From Burkholderia sp. WAC0059 (lineage in GTDB: Bacteria; Pseudomonadota; Gammaproteobacteria; Burkholderiales; Burkholderiaceae), in contig NZ_PNEO01000016.1 of NCBI RefSeq assembly GCF_002870125.1, positions 79,916-143,915 of the forward strand: a stretch of 64,000 nt of DNA, written 5' to 3'. The translations under genes were made by a program, and so were the position numbers. Numbering within the stretch: the first letter of the stretch is position 1; each line of letters opens with the position of its first letter. This document shows positions 17,190 to 26,744 of the stretch, in pieces. The notes below the pieces were generated by a model. That model saw only the letters and a program-made list of their open reading frames with translations, did not search any database and was not told the origin of the DNA.

Positions 17190-18679
17190 TGAGAGGGCGC
17201 TCGCTCACCGTCACGCTCGCGCTGGCGTTCGGCGCGACCACGCTCATCATCTTCACGCTCGTGGGCAGCTACGTCTATGTCGCGCTGAGCCACGAGGTGC
17301 GCACGCAGGACGATCTCGACGTCGTGCTGGCGGCCCGCCACGTGCGGCGTCTTGCGCAGGAGCTCGATTCTCCCGCGCTCGTCGTCGCGCACGCGGACCG
17401 GCTGTCGAGCGTCGTGCTCGGCAACGAGGCGTTGTCGATGACCATCGCCGACCGCGCGGGACACGTGCTCGTGGAGCACGAGGGCGGCGCGCCCGGCGCC
17501 GGCTCCGGCCGTCCGGGCGTGGCCGGCCCGGGCCGGGCCGCGTCCGTCGTCGCCGCGCCGCCGCCCGGCACGCGGCCGGTGCCGGCCACCGCGCGCATCA
17601 CGACGGACGCCATCGTCGAATCGCGCACGGCCGACGGCACGCCGATCCACAACGTGACGGTCGGCGCGCTGCTGGGCGATGGCGAGGCCGTCACCATCTC
17701 GATCTCGCGCAACATGCACGACCGCTGGCTGCTGCTCGACCGCTATCGCGACAAGCTCGAGCTGGCGGGCACGGTCGGCGCGCTGTTCACGATGCTGCTC
17801 AGCTACCTGCTGATCCGCGCCGTGCTGCGGCCGCTGCGCGATATCGCGGCGCACGCCGGGCAGGTGACGGTCAACCGGCTCGACACCCGCATCGAACTCG
17901 CGCGCGTGCCGCGCGAGCTCGAGCGGCTCGTGACCGCGCTCAACGCGATGCTGGCGCGCCTGCAGTCCGGGTTCCAGCATCTGTCGCAGTTCACGGCCGA
18001 TCTCGCGCACGACATGCGCACGCCGCTCGCCAACATCCGCGGCGCCACCGAGGTCGTGCTGGCCCGCCCGCGCTCGGTCGACGAATACCAGGCGCTGCTC
18101 GCCTCGAATCTCGAAGAAGCCGAACGGCTTTCGCGCATGATCGAGAACGTGCTGTTTCTCGCGCGCGCCGAGCATCCTCAGTTCGTGACGAACATGCGGG
18201 AGATCGACACGCACGAGGAGCTGCAGCGCATCGCCGGCTATTTCGAGGGGCTCGCCGACGAGGCGGGCCTCGCGCTGCGCGTGACGGGCGGCGGCAGCCT
18301 GAGCGCCGACCTCGAGCTGTTCCGCCGCGCCGTGAGCAACCTGCTCGCCAACGCGCTGCGCCATACGCCGCGCGGCGGCGTCATCAAGCTGCAGGCCTGC
18401 TCGCGCGGCGAGCGCTTCGACGTCGTCGTGGCGAACCCGGGCTCGCGCATCGACGAAGCCCATCTGGAGCGCATCTTCGACCGCTTCTATCGCGTCGACC
18501 CGTCGCGCACGAGTTCGCGCGACGCGCCCGGCTCGGGCAGCCCGGCCGGGCTCGGCCTCGCCATCGTGCGCATGGTGATGGAGCTGCACGGCGGCACGGC
18601 GCGCGCCGAGAGCGACGAAACCGGCACGCGCTTCATCCTGTCGTTCCCGGGCGGCCGTCCGGTTCCCGCGGCGACGTGA
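17189..18679 (+). CDS. Sensor histidine kinase (heavy-metal sensor subgroup)
   Basis: This 496-residue membrane kinase is the partner of the preceding regulator. Two membrane segments (about 12-34 and 192-212) enclose a periplasmic domain of roughly 155 residues. That domain contains a long Gly/Pro/Ala-rich stretch (GGAPGAGSGRPGVAGPGRA). HAMP follows, then the H-box with His274 in LAHDMRTPLANIRGATE, the N-box LLANALRHTPRG, and ATP-lid motifs ERIFDRFYRVDPSR and SPAGLGLAIVRMVMELHGG. Its 3' end overlaps the convergent efflux outer-membrane gene by 47 bp. It probably controls that efflux operon or a nearby target; this is inferred from position only. Confidence 0.94.
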   Translation: MRGRSLTVTLALAFGATTLIIFTLVGSYVYVALSHEVRTQDDLDVVLAARHVRRLAQELDSPALVVAHADRLSSVVLGNEALSMTIADRAGHVLVEHEGGAPGAGSGRPGVAGPGRAASVVAAPPPGTRPVPATARITTDAIVESRTADGTPIHNVTVGALLGDGEAVTISISRNMHDRWLLLDRYRDKLELAGTVGALFTMLLSYLLIRAVLRPLRDIAAHAGQVTVNRLDTRIELARVPRELERLVTALNAMLARLQSGFQHLSQFTADLAHDMRTPLANIRGATEVVLARPRSVDEYQALLASNLEEAERLSRMIENVLFLARAEHPQFVTNMREIDTHEELQRIAGYFEGLADEAGLALRVTGGGSLSADLELFRRAVSNLLANALRHTPRGGVIKLQACSRGERFDVVVANPGSRIDEAHLERIFDRFYRVDPSRTSSRDAPGSGSPAGLGLAIVRMVMELHGGTARAESDETGTRFILSFPGGRPVPAAT

Positions 18680-20237
18680 GGCCGGCGGCGGATGCCGCCG
18701 GGGCTTTCGCCGTCGAGCCGGCCGGCGCGGTTTTTCCCGACGGTTGTCCGGCCGCGCCGGTTGCCGTCGCGCGCTGGTTGGCCAGCCACCACGAGCCGCC
18801 GAGCGCCTCGAGCAACTGCACGCTCGCGTCCATGCGCCGGCCGGCGATCTGCTCGGCGGTGCGTTCGTCCGTGAGCGCGATCGTCTGCGCGGCGACGACG
18901 TCGAGATAGCTGACCGCGCCGGCGTCGTAGCGGTTCGTCGTCAGGCGCAGCGCGAGATCGGCGGCCGAGGTCGCGCGCGCCTCGCTCTGCGCTTCGTCGG
19001 CGAGCGTGCCGAGCGCCGAGAGGTTGTCTTCCACCTGCTGGAACGCGACGAGCACGGTCTGCCGATAGTCGGCGACCGTGCCGCTGTACTGCGCTTTTGC
19101 CGCGTGTAGCGTCGCGCTGCGCTGGCCGCCGTCGAACAGCGTGCCGACGAGCTGCGGACCGAGCGCCCAGAAGAGGCTCGGCGCCGTGAGCCACGGCGAG
19201 AAGAACGAGCTTTCGAACCCGGCCGTGGCGCTCAGCGTCAGATCGGGGAAGAACGCCGCGCGGGCCTCGCCGATCTGCGCGTTTGCGGCGGCGACCCGGC
19301 GTTCCGCCGCAGCAATATCGGGCCGCCGTTCGAGCAGCGCCGAGGGCAGGCCGGCGGGGAGCGCCGGCACCGCGAGCGGGCGCGGGTCGGGCGGCAGCGA
19401 GAAGCTCGAGGCGGGCGTGCCGATCAGCGTGGCGATCGCGTGCTGCAACTGGGCGCGGAATACGTCGATGTCGCTGTCCTGGGTCAGCGTGTTGTCGAGC
19501 TGGGCCTGCGCGTCGGCGACGGCGGACGCGTCGATCGCGCCGTTCTTCAACTGCTGCCGGAGCAGGCGCAGCGCGTCGGCATAAGCGCGCACCGTGTCGT
19601 CGAGCAACCGCTTTTGCGCGTCGAGCGAGCGCAGGTCGAAGTAGTCGAGCGCGAGCTGCGCGCTCATCGAGAGCTTCACGGCCTGGAGGTCGGCGGCGCT
19701 TGCCTCGGCATTGGCCTTTGCGTTGGCGACCTCGTCGCGGATGCGGCCGAACACGTCGGGTTCCCAGCTTGCGCCGAGCCCCACCGAGTAGTCGGGCACG
19801 GTCTTGCCCGCGAGCGACGAGCCGAGCTTGTTCTGCGAGGTCCGGTAGCGGTTTTGCGCGAGCCCCGCGCTCACGGTCGGCAGGAAGCCCGCGCGCTGGT
19901 AGTCGACCATCGCGCGCGCCGCCTCGAGGTTCGCGACGGCTTTCAGGACGGTCTGGTTCGACACGTCGACGCGCGCTTCGAGCGCGTCGAGCCGGGCGTC
20001 GCCGAACACGGTCCACCAGGGGCCGCGCGGCGTCGCGTCGGCAGGCGCGGCGACGCTCCAGCCCGGTTGGCCGGCCGGCGCGCCCGCGTAGCGGGCCGGC
20101 ACGTCGACGCCCGGGCGCGAGTAGGGCGGCAGCGTCGAGCAGGCGGCGAGCGCGCAGGTGAGCGCACAGACGACGCCGGACGGCAGCGCGCGGCGCGCGA
20201 ACGGCGGGATCAGTCGATTCAGGGGCAGGGGGGACAT
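18633..20237 (-). CDS. Efflux outer-membrane factor, NodT family lipoprotein
   Basis: This 534-residue TolC-like outer-membrane channel has a lipoprotein signal ending LAAC (Cys33). Two OEP repeats are visible (for example TVSAGLAQNRYRTSQ, ALDYFDLRSLDAQKRLLDDTVRAYADALRLL, and RRPDIAAAERRVAAANAQIGEARAAFFPDLTLSATAGFESS). The C-terminus beyond about residue 495 is an added Ala/Pro/Gly-rich tail. It is the last gene of the permease-adaptor-OMF operon, 25 bp after the adaptor. It completes a tripartite pump across both membranes. Confidence 0.94.
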   Translation of the reverse strand: MSPLPLNRLIPPFARRALPSGVVCALTCALAACSTLPPYSRPGVDVPARYAGAPAGQPGWSVAAPADATPRGPWWTVFGDARLDALEARVDVSNQTVLKAVANLEAARAMVDYQRAGFLPTVSAGLAQNRYRTSQNKLGSSLAGKTVPDYSVGLGASWEPDVFGRIRDEVANAKANAEASAADLQAVKLSMSAQLALDYFDLRSLDAQKRLLDDTVRAYADALRLLRQQLKNGAIDASAVADAQAQLDNTLTQDSDIDVFRAQLQHAIATLIGTPASSFSLPPDPRPLAVPALPAGLPSALLERRPDIAAAERRVAAANAQIGEARAAFFPDLTLSATAGFESSFFSPWLTAPSLFWALGPQLVGTLFDGGQRSATLHAAKAQYSGTVADYRQTVLVAFQQVEDNLSALGTLADEAQSEARATSAADLALRLTTNRYDAGAVSYLDVVAAQTIALTDERTAEQIAGRRMDASVQLLEALGGSWWLANQRATATGAAGQPSGKTAPAGSTAKAPAASAAGLTSPREPDGRPGTTG

Positions 20238-20262
20238 CGTGGCATCCTCTCGACGCGCGGCC

Positions 20263-21522
20263 TCAGGAACGGTGGGACGGCGTTGCCGCCGGCGCCGCAG
20301 CGGCGGCCGCGGCGATCGACACGGGCTCGCCGGCCGTGATGGCGTCGCCGGGGTTGTCGATCACGCGGTCGGTCGGGGACAGGCCGTCGGTAATCTCGAC
20401 GCGCGTGCCGAAGTCGCGGCCGATGTGCACGGTCTTCAGCGCGGTCTTGCCGTCCGGGCCGACGACGGCCACGGTCACGCCCGAAGGCCGGAACAGCAGC
20501 GCGCTCACGGGCAATTCGAGCGCGGGCGTCGCCGAGTGCAGCAGCAGATGGGCCTCGACGTAGCCGCCCGGCATCAGCGCGCCGTCGCGGTTGTCGACGT
20601 CGACCTCGACGCGCAGCGTGCGGCTCGCCGGATCGATGACGCCGGCGCTGCGCGCGACGCGGGCCGCGAAACGCCGTCCCGGATACTGCTGCGTGCTCAG
20701 GTAGACCGGCGTGCCCGTCGTGACGTCGGCGGCGCTGTCCTGCGGCACGTCGACGAACACGCGCAGCGCGTCGACCTGCTCGACGTGGAACAGCTCGCCC
20801 GAGAGGCCCGGAGTGCCGGGCGTGCCGCCCGCCGTGACGAGCGCGCCGACGTCGACGTTGCGCGCGGTCACGACGCCGTCGAACGGCGCCGTGACGCGCT
20901 CGTAGGAGACGAGCTCGGCGAGGTGCGCGACGTTGGCCTGCGCCGCCGCGAGCATCGCGCGCTTCGCTTCCATGTCGTTCGCCTTCGTGTCGGCGTCCTG
21001 CTGCGCGACCGACTGCGTTTTCAGCATCGCCTGCCAGCGTTGCGCCGTGACTTTCGCGTAGTCGAAGTTGGCCTGCGCGACGGCCTCGTCGGCACGCGCC
21101 TGGCGCAACTGCGCGTCGAGGTCGGGCGCGGCGATCAGCGCGAGCAGTTGCCCGGCCTTCACGTGCGCGCCGATGTCGGTGTTCCAGCGCGAGATGTAGC
21201 CGCTCGTGCGCGCGTAGATCGACGCGTCCGCGAACGGCATGGCGGCGCCCGGCAGCACGAGGTCCTGGTCGGCCGGCGCGGGGCTCGGGCGCACGACCGA
21301 CACGGTCAGCGTGCCCTGCGCGGCGCGTTGCGCGGTGAGCGCCTCGCTCGCCCGGATGCGCGGCACGATGCCGACGGCGAGCAGTGCGGCGGCGAGCGCG
21401 ACGAGCGCGAACGCGGCCTTGCGCCGTCCGTTGCCGCCCGGCGCGCCGGGGCGCTGCGGCGGGGCGGAGGAGGGGCCGGCTTCGGTGGACGCCGGCTGGG
21501 ACCGTTCGTTGAAGTCGTTCAT
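20263..21522 (-). CDS. RND efflux periplasmic adaptor
   Basis: This 419-residue membrane-fusion protein has one N-terminal hydrophobic segment (AAFALVALAAALLAVGIVPRI). The lipoyl/barrel-sandwich half-motif YISRWNTDIGAHVKAGQLLALIAAPDLDAQL follows, then an alpha-hairpin with many Ala/Gln/Lys, then ERVTAPFDGVVTARNVDVGALV. Beta-barrel and membrane-proximal parts end in DRVIDNPGDAITAGEPVSI. I chose ATG 21522 (MNDFNERSQ); the longer in-frame start adds 40 Arg/Pro-rich residues typical of upstream non-coding sequence. The gene sits 59 bp after the RND permease. Confidence 0.92.
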   Translation of the reverse strand: MNDFNERSQPASTEAGPSSAPPQRPGAPGGNGRRKAAFALVALAAALLAVGIVPRIRASEALTAQRAAQGTLTVSVVRPSPAPADQDLVLPGAAMPFADASIYARTSGYISRWNTDIGAHVKAGQLLALIAAPDLDAQLRQARADEAVAQANFDYAKVTAQRWQAMLKTQSVAQQDADTKANDMEAKRAMLAAAQANVAHLAELVSYERVTAPFDGVVTARNVDVGALVTAGGTPGTPGLSGELFHVEQVDALRVFVDVPQDSAADVTTGTPVYLSTQQYPGRRFAARVARSAGVIDPASRTLRVEVDVDNRDGALMPGGYVEAHLLLHSATPALELPVSALLFRPSGVTVAVVGPDGKTALKTVHIGRDFGTRVEITDGLSPTDRVIDNPGDAITAGEPVSIAAAAAAAPAATPSHRS

Positions 21523-21580
21523 GATGAGGTGTCGGCGAAGTGGGATCGGGGTTCGGCTTGCATCGAGGGGCGCCGCGCGG

Positions 21581-24500
21581 TCAGTGCGCGGCGGGCGGCG
21601 CATCGGGCGTGGCGGAAGAGGCATCGGACGCATCGGACGCATCGGGGCCGGGCGGCGGCAGCGCGGCGCGGCGGCGTGCGCCGCGCTTCTCGAGCCACGC
21701 GTGCACCATGCCGAAGACGACCGGCACGAAGATCAGCGTCGAGACGGTGCCGAGCGCGAGGCCGCCGATCACGGCGCGGCCGAGCGGCGCGTTCTGCTCG
21801 CCGCCATCGCCGAGGCCGAGCGCCATCGGCAGCATGCCGATCAGCATGGCGAGCGCCGTCATCAGCACCGGGCGGAAGCGGCTGAAGCCGGCTTCGAGCG
21901 CGGCCTGAAGCGGCGGCACGCCGCGGCGCAGCGTTTCGCGAGCCGTATTGACGACGAGAATGCTGTTCGCCGTCGCGATGCCGATACACAGGATCGTGCC
22001 CGTCAGCGCCGGCACGGAGAGCGTCGTGTCGGTGGCGAACAGCATCCAGGCGATGCCCGCGAGCGAGGCCGGCAGGCCGCTCACGATGACGAGCGGGTCG
22101 AGCCACGACTGGAAGTTCACGACCATCAGCAGATAAACGAGCCCGACGGCGAACACGAGCCCGGAGAGCAGCCCCGCGAACGAGTCGTGCATGGCTTGCA
22201 CCTGCCCGCGGATCACGATCGACGAGCCCGGCGGCAACTGCGCGCGCTCGGCGTTCACGATGCGCGTCACGTCGTTCGCGACGCTGCCGAGGTCGCGCCC
22301 CTGCACCGAGGCGAAGATGTCGAGCACGGGCTGCACGTTGTAGTGCGAGATGACGGCCTGCTGCGTGCCGCGCGAGAACGTGCCGAGCGTGCCGAGCAGG
22401 TTCTGCGCCGCGGCGCCGGCCGCCGGGCCGCCCGCGGGCGTGCGGGCCGTGGTCGCGTCGTTCGTCGTGAGCGGCACGTTGGCGAGCGCCTGCAGAGAAT
22501 CGATGTCGTACTGGGGCGTCTGCACCATGAGCGGATAGCTCACGCCGTTGCGCGGATCGAGCCAGAAGTTCGGCGTCGTCTGCGAACTGCCCGAAAGCGC
22601 GATCAGCATGTTCTGCGAGACCTGGCGCTGCGTGAGCCCGGCCTGAATCGCCTTCGTGCGGTCGACGTCGACGTTGATGGCCGGCTCGTCGCCGGGCTGC
22701 TGGATGCGCGCGTCGACGAGCCCGCGCACGCCGCGCAGCTTCGCGAGCAGCGCGTCGGCCACCACGCGGTTCGCGGCGAGCCTGTTGCCGACGATCTGCA
22801 CGTCGATGGGCGCGGGCAGGCCGAAGTTGAGGATCTGGCTCACGATGTCGGCCGGCAGGAACGCGAAGGTCACGCCCGGGAACGATTTCGCGAGCACGTT
22901 GCGCAGCGTCGCGACGTACTGCGCGGTCGGGCGGTGGCCCGGCTTCAGCGTGATCATGATGTCGGCGTCCTCGGTGCCGATCGGGTCCGACGAGTCGTAG
23001 GTCAGGTTGATGCCGCTCACCGGCATGCCGATGTTGTCGAGCACCGAGCCTTGCTCGGACTGCGGGATGACGGTGCGGATCTTCGCCTCGACCTCGTCGG
23101 TGATGCGCGCAGTCTGCTCGATGCGCGTGCCGGTCGGCGCGCGCAGGTGCAGGCGGATTTCGCCCGTGTCGACCGCCGGGAAGAAGTCGCGGCCGGTGAA
23201 CGCGAGCAGCGTGAGCGACGCGAAGCAGGCGAGCACGAAGGCCGGCAGGAAACGGCGGCGGTGCGCGATGGCCCATTCGAGCAGCGCGCGGTAGTTCAGG
23301 CGCAACTGTTCGAAGCGGCGCTCGAAACCGGCCTGGAAGCGCGCGAGCCGCGCGAGCACGCCGCGGCCCGCGGGCGTGCCGCGCCGCTGGGCGCGCATCA
23401 GGTACATGGCGAGCGTCGGCACGAGCGTGCGCGAGAAGAAGTACGACGCGCACATCGCGAAGATCACGGCCTCGGCCATCGGCACGAACAGATAGCGCGC
23501 GACGCCGGAGAGCAGGAACATCGGCACGAACACGATGCAGATCGACAGCGTCGAGACGAAGGTGGGTACCGCGATCTCGCCCGAGCCGTTCAGGATGGCG
23601 TCCTCGAGCGGCTCGCCGTTCTCGAGGTGATGGGTGATGTTCTCGATGGCGACGGTCGCGTCGTCGACGAGAATGCCGACCGCGAGCGCGAGCCCGCCGA
23701 GCGTCATGATGTTGATGGTCTGGCCGAGCGCGGCGAGCGCCGTCATCGAGGTCAGCACCGCGAGCGGAATCGAGACGGCGATGATGAGCGTGGCGCGCCA
23801 GCTACCGAGGAACAGCAGGATCATGAGCGCGGTGAGGCAGGCCGCGATGACGGCCTCGCGCACCACGCCCGCGATCGCCGAGGCGACGAACACCGACTGG
23901 TCGCCGAGCGGCGTGATCTTGAGCGCCGCCGGCAACCCCGCCGCGATGTGCGGCAGCATGGCTTTCACCTGGCTGATGATCGAGAGCGTCGAGGCGTCGC
24001 CGGACTTCTCGATCGTGAGCAGCGCGGCGCGCTTGCCGTTGCTGCGCACGATGTTGGTCTGCGGGGCGTAGCCGTCGCGCACGTGGGCGACGTCGCGCAC
24101 GTAGACCACCGAGCCGTCGACCGTCTTGATGGGCAGATCGTTCAGCGCCTCGACGGTCTGCGTGCTGCCGTTCATCTGCACGTTGTATTCGCGCGTGCCG
24201 ATCTTCGCGGTGCCCCCCGGCAGGACCAGGTTCTGCGCGTTGACGGCATCGACGACGTCGAGCGGCGAGAGCCCCCTGGCCTGCAGCTTGCGCGGGTCGA
24301 TGTCGACCATGATCTGGCGGATCTTGCCGCCGAACGGCAGCGGCACGGACGCGCCCTGCACCGTGGCGAGCTGCGTGCGGATGAAGCTGTTGCCGAGGTC
24401 GTAGAGCTGCTGCTCGGGCAGCGTGTCGCTCGAGAGGCCGAGCTGCAGGATCGGCACCGTCGAGGCGTTGTAGGTGATGATGTTCGGCGGCAGCGTGCCG

Positions 24501-24865
24501 GGCGGCAGGATGTGCAGCAGCGACTCGGAGTTGCTCGTGGCCTCGGCGATCGCACGGTTGATGTCGGCGCCCTGGTGGAAGAAGACCTTCACGACCGCCA
24601 CGCCGTTGAGCGACTGCGATTCGATGTGCTCGATGTCGTCGACGTCGGAGGTGAGCGCGCGCTCGTAGATCGACGTGATCCGGTGCGCCATGTCCTCGGC
24701 CGAGAACCCGTTGTAGGACCAGACGATGCTGACCACGGGGATGTCGATGTTCGGGAAGATGTCGGTCGGCGTGCGCAGGATCGCGAGCGGACCGGCAATG
24801 AAGATCAGGATGGCGAGAACGATGAAGGTATAAGGACGCCGTAGCGCGAGCCTGACAATCCACAT
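21581..24865 (-). CDS. RND efflux transporter permease (HAE1-like)
   Basis: This 1094-residue inner-membrane proton antiporter is the motor of the tripartite pump. Starting at MWIVRLALRRPYTFIVLAILIF, it has the porter-domain signature PTDIFPNIDIPVVSIVWSYNG. The proton-relay helix GILVDDATVAIENI carries the conserved Asp pair. The second membrane half contains DTTLSVPALTGTILCIGIATANSILVVN. The C-terminus is longer than usual by about 30 Ala/Pro/Asp residues. ATG 24865 fits the family; the 29 residues possible upstream do not. Substrates are unknown: this HAE1-like group often handles organic compounds and not metals, in contrast to the metal-type kinase opposite. Confidence 0.95.
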   Translation of the reverse strand: MWIVRLALRRPYTFIVLAILIFIAGPLAILRTPTDIFPNIDIPVVSIVWSYNGFSAEDMAHRITSIYERALTSDVDDIEHIESQSLNGVAVVKVFFHQGADINRAIAEATSNSESLLHILPPGTLPPNIITYNASTVPILQLGLSSDTLPEQQLYDLGNSFIRTQLATVQGASVPLPFGGKIRQIMVDIDPRKLQARGLSPLDVVDAVNAQNLVLPGGTAKIGTREYNVQMNGSTQTVEALNDLPIKTVDGSVVYVRDVAHVRDGYAPQTNIVRSNGKRAALLTIEKSGDASTLSIISQVKAMLPHIAAGLPAALKITPLGDQSVFVASAIAGVVREAVIAACLTALMILLFLGSWRATLIIAVSIPLAVLTSMTALAALGQTINIMTLGGLALAVGILVDDATVAIENITHHLENGEPLEDAILNGSGEIAVPTFVSTLSICIVFVPMFLLSGVARYLFVPMAEAVIFAMCASYFFSRTLVPTLAMYLMRAQRRGTPAGRGVLARLARFQAGFERRFEQLRLNYRALLEWAIAHRRRFLPAFVLACFASLTLLAFTGRDFFPAVDTGEIRLHLRAPTGTRIEQTARITDEVEAKIRTVIPQSEQGSVLDNIGMPVSGINLTYDSSDPIGTEDADIMITLKPGHRPTAQYVATLRNVLAKSFPGVTFAFLPADIVSQILNFGLPAPIDVQIVGNRLAANRVVADALLAKLRGVRGLVDARIQQPGDEPAINVDVDRTKAIQAGLTQRQVSQNMLIALSGSSQTTPNFWLDPRNGVSYPLMVQTPQYDIDSLQALANVPLTTNDATTARTPAGGPAAGAAAQNLLGTLGTFSRGTQQAVISHYNVQPVLDIFASVQGRDLGSVANDVTRIVNAERAQLPPGSSIVIRGQVQAMHDSFAGLLSGLVFAVGLVYLLMVVNFQSWLDPLVIVSGLPASLAGIAWMLFATDTTLSVPALTGTILCIGIATANSILVVNTARETLRRGVPPLQAALEAGFSRFRPVLMTALAMLIGMLPMALGLGDGGEQNAPLGRAVIGGLALGTVSTLIFVPVVFGMVHAWLEKRGARRRAALPPPGPDASDASDASSATPDAPPAAH

Positions 24866-25143
24866 GGCTGAATCCCCGGAGGCAGTGCGGGCGGACCGCC
24901 TGGAGCGTGCGTCGCGGCGGTATGACAGGTTGGCAGTCTGGCGGCTTCGCACTGACCCCGGGGTGACTTCGGGATTACAAAATTGTTATCTGCCGGTGCG
25001 CGGCAAAGCTTGCGCCGGGGCCGGTGATGTTCTTATGGGAATAAGTTGGTTCACCCTGGCGACGTTTTTTCCTATCGTGGCCGCAGTCCGGCGCGGTTGC
25101 CGGACGCGCTGCGCTTCATCACTAAAACGGAAAAACGATCAAC

Positions 25144-25959
25144 ATGACGAAACTACTCAGGCTCCTCTCGTTCGCGACGGCTTCCTTCTTCCTCCTGTCG
25201 GGCGTCGCGCACGCCGACCGGCTCGACGACATCAAGAAGGCAGGGGTGCTGCGCGTCGGGGTATTCGACAGCAATCCGCCGTTCGGCTCGGTGGACACCG
25301 GCGCCAAAACGATCGTCGGCTACGACGTGGATTTCGCCCGGCTCATCGCGAAGCGGCTCGGCGTGAAGCTCGAGCTGACCGCGACCAACCCCGCCAACCG
25401 CATTCCGCTCCTGACCTCGGGCAAGGTCGATCTGATCGTGGCCGCGATGACGATCACCGACGACCGGGCCAAAGTCGTCGACTTCAGCACGCCGTACTTC
25501 GTCACGGGCCAGCAGTTTCTGTCGAAGAAGGGCGTCCTCACGTCCGAGGGCCAGCTCGCGACGCTGCGCGTCGGCGCCGTGAAGGGGACGACCGAGGAAG
25601 CCACGGTGCGCGATCGCTACCCGCAGGCGAGCGTCGTGGCCTATGACGACATCCCGCTCGCCTTCACGGCGCTGCGCAACGGCAACGTGCAGACGATCAC
25701 GCAGGACGGCGCGATTCTGGCGGGCCTGCTCGGCAACGTGCCCGACAAGGCGAACTACGAGATCGCGCCGTTCCGCATCACGACCGAGAAGTACGGCATC
25801 GCGGTGCCCAAGGGCGAGACGAACCTGCTGAAGGTCGTCGATGCGACGCTCGTCTCGTCCGAGCAGAACGGGCAGGCGAAGCAGATCTTCAACCGGTGGT
25901 TCGGTCCTGGCAGCCCGTCGCCGCTCTCGCGCGACTTCACGATCACGGCTTCGAACTGA
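25144..25959 (+). CDS. Polar amino acid ABC transporter substrate-binding protein
   Basis: This 271-residue periplasmic binding protein (family 3) has a signal peptide LLRLLSFATASFFLLSGVAHA. The body has DRLDDIKKAGVLRVGVFDSNPPFGSVD, GYDVDFARLIAKRLGVKLEL, the ligand-site Arg in NRIPLLTSGKVDLIVAAMTIT, and RAKVVDFSTPYF, all usual for glutamate/aspartate/cystine-type binders. The C-terminal part ends with AKQIFNRWFGPGSPSPLSRDFTI. It has no adjacent permease or ATPase; the matching genes may be the pair at 1-1040 or elsewhere. The ligand is not determined. Confidence 0.92.
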   Translation: MTKLLRLLSFATASFFLLSGVAHADRLDDIKKAGVLRVGVFDSNPPFGSVDTGAKTIVGYDVDFARLIAKRLGVKLELTATNPANRIPLLTSGKVDLIVAAMTITDDRAKVVDFSTPYFVTGQQFLSKKGVLTSEGQLATLRVGAVKGTTEEATVRDRYPQASVVAYDDIPLAFTALRNGNVQTITQDGAILAGLLGNVPDKANYEIAPFRITTEKYGIAVPKGETNLLKVVDATLVSSEQNGQAKQIFNRWFGPGSPSPLSRDFTITASN

Positions 25960-26050
25960 AGCAGGCGGGTCGGGATTCAAGGCAGAGTTTTTTCGCGGCC
26001 GAGTTCGCCCGGCTGCTTTCTATCGGGCGGCCGTCGCGCCGCCCGGTGCC

Positions 26051-26656
26051 TCACAAGGCCAGGCGAAAGACCGTCCACGCCAGCGACAGCGAGAAGAGGC
26101 CCAGCACGACCGATGCGCCGCGCTGGACGCGCGACGGGTCGAGCCATGCGAGCCTGCCGCTGCCGAGCTGCGAGCCGAACGCAATCCACAGCAGACCGAT
26201 CGGCACGAGCAGGGCCGCGAAGATCACCATCGCCTCGACATAGGCCGGCAGGCCCGCGAACGCGGCGGCCGGAAAGATCGCGCTCGCGAACAGGATGGCC
26301 TTCGGGTTCAGCAGCGTCGCGACGAACAGCGCGCGCGCGCCGATGCCCGGTTGCGGCGTGGCGGCCGGGGCCGACGTGCGCCACATGCGCAGCGCGAGCC
26401 AGGCGATGTAGACGCTGCTCGCGATGCGCACGACGGGCGGCAGCCACGGCAGCGTGTGCGCAAGCCGCGCGAGGAACAGGCCCCACACCGAAATCGACGC
26501 GAGATAGCCGGCAAGTTCGGCGCCCGTCAGCGGGATCGAGCGACGCAGGCCCTGGCGCAATCCGGCGGCCGCGAGCAGCGTGTTGGTGGGGCCCGGCGTG
26601 ACGAGCACGACGGCAATGCCGAGGGCGAGCAATGCGGCGGTCGGAGCGGAGAACAT
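26051..26656 (-). CDS. LysE/RhtB family exporter
   Basis: This 201-residue exporter has the classical features: ALGIAVVLVTPGPTNTLLAAAG (PGPTN motif) in the first helices, a charged loop (RMWRTSAPAATPQPG), then ATLLNPKAILFASAIFP. Six hydrophobic helices are expected. The start at 26656 (MFSAPTAALL) leaves a normal family length; an earlier in-frame start adds 23 unusual residues. Unlike the LysE-like protein at 7924, it keeps all canonical motifs. It follows cysW by 88 bp on the same strand, where cysA would be expected. The substrate is unknown. Confidence 0.9.
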   Translation of the reverse strand: MFSAPTAALLALGIAVVLVTPGPTNTLLAAAGLRQGLRRSIPLTGAELAGYLASISVWGLFLARLAHTLPWLPPVVRIASSVYIAWLALRMWRTSAPAATPQPGIGARALFVATLLNPKAILFASAIFPAAAFAGLPAYVEAMVIFAALLVPIGLLWIAFGSQLGSGRLAWLDPSRVQRGASVVLGLFSLSLAWTVFRLAL

Positions 26657-26744
26657 GGGCGAGGGGGATAGAGGGACGCAGAGCCGTCTTTCTATCACAG
26701 CCCGCGATAGCGGGCGCTGCGGCATCCGGGCGCGAGGCGGACGG

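Noticed and set aside
21239..24844. A 1201-residue open frame on the plus strand, opposite the RND permease gene
   Set aside because: It is the antisense of the RND permease. Its translation is a low-complexity Arg/Gly/Asp/His mixture with no domain, as GC-rich codon bias produces.
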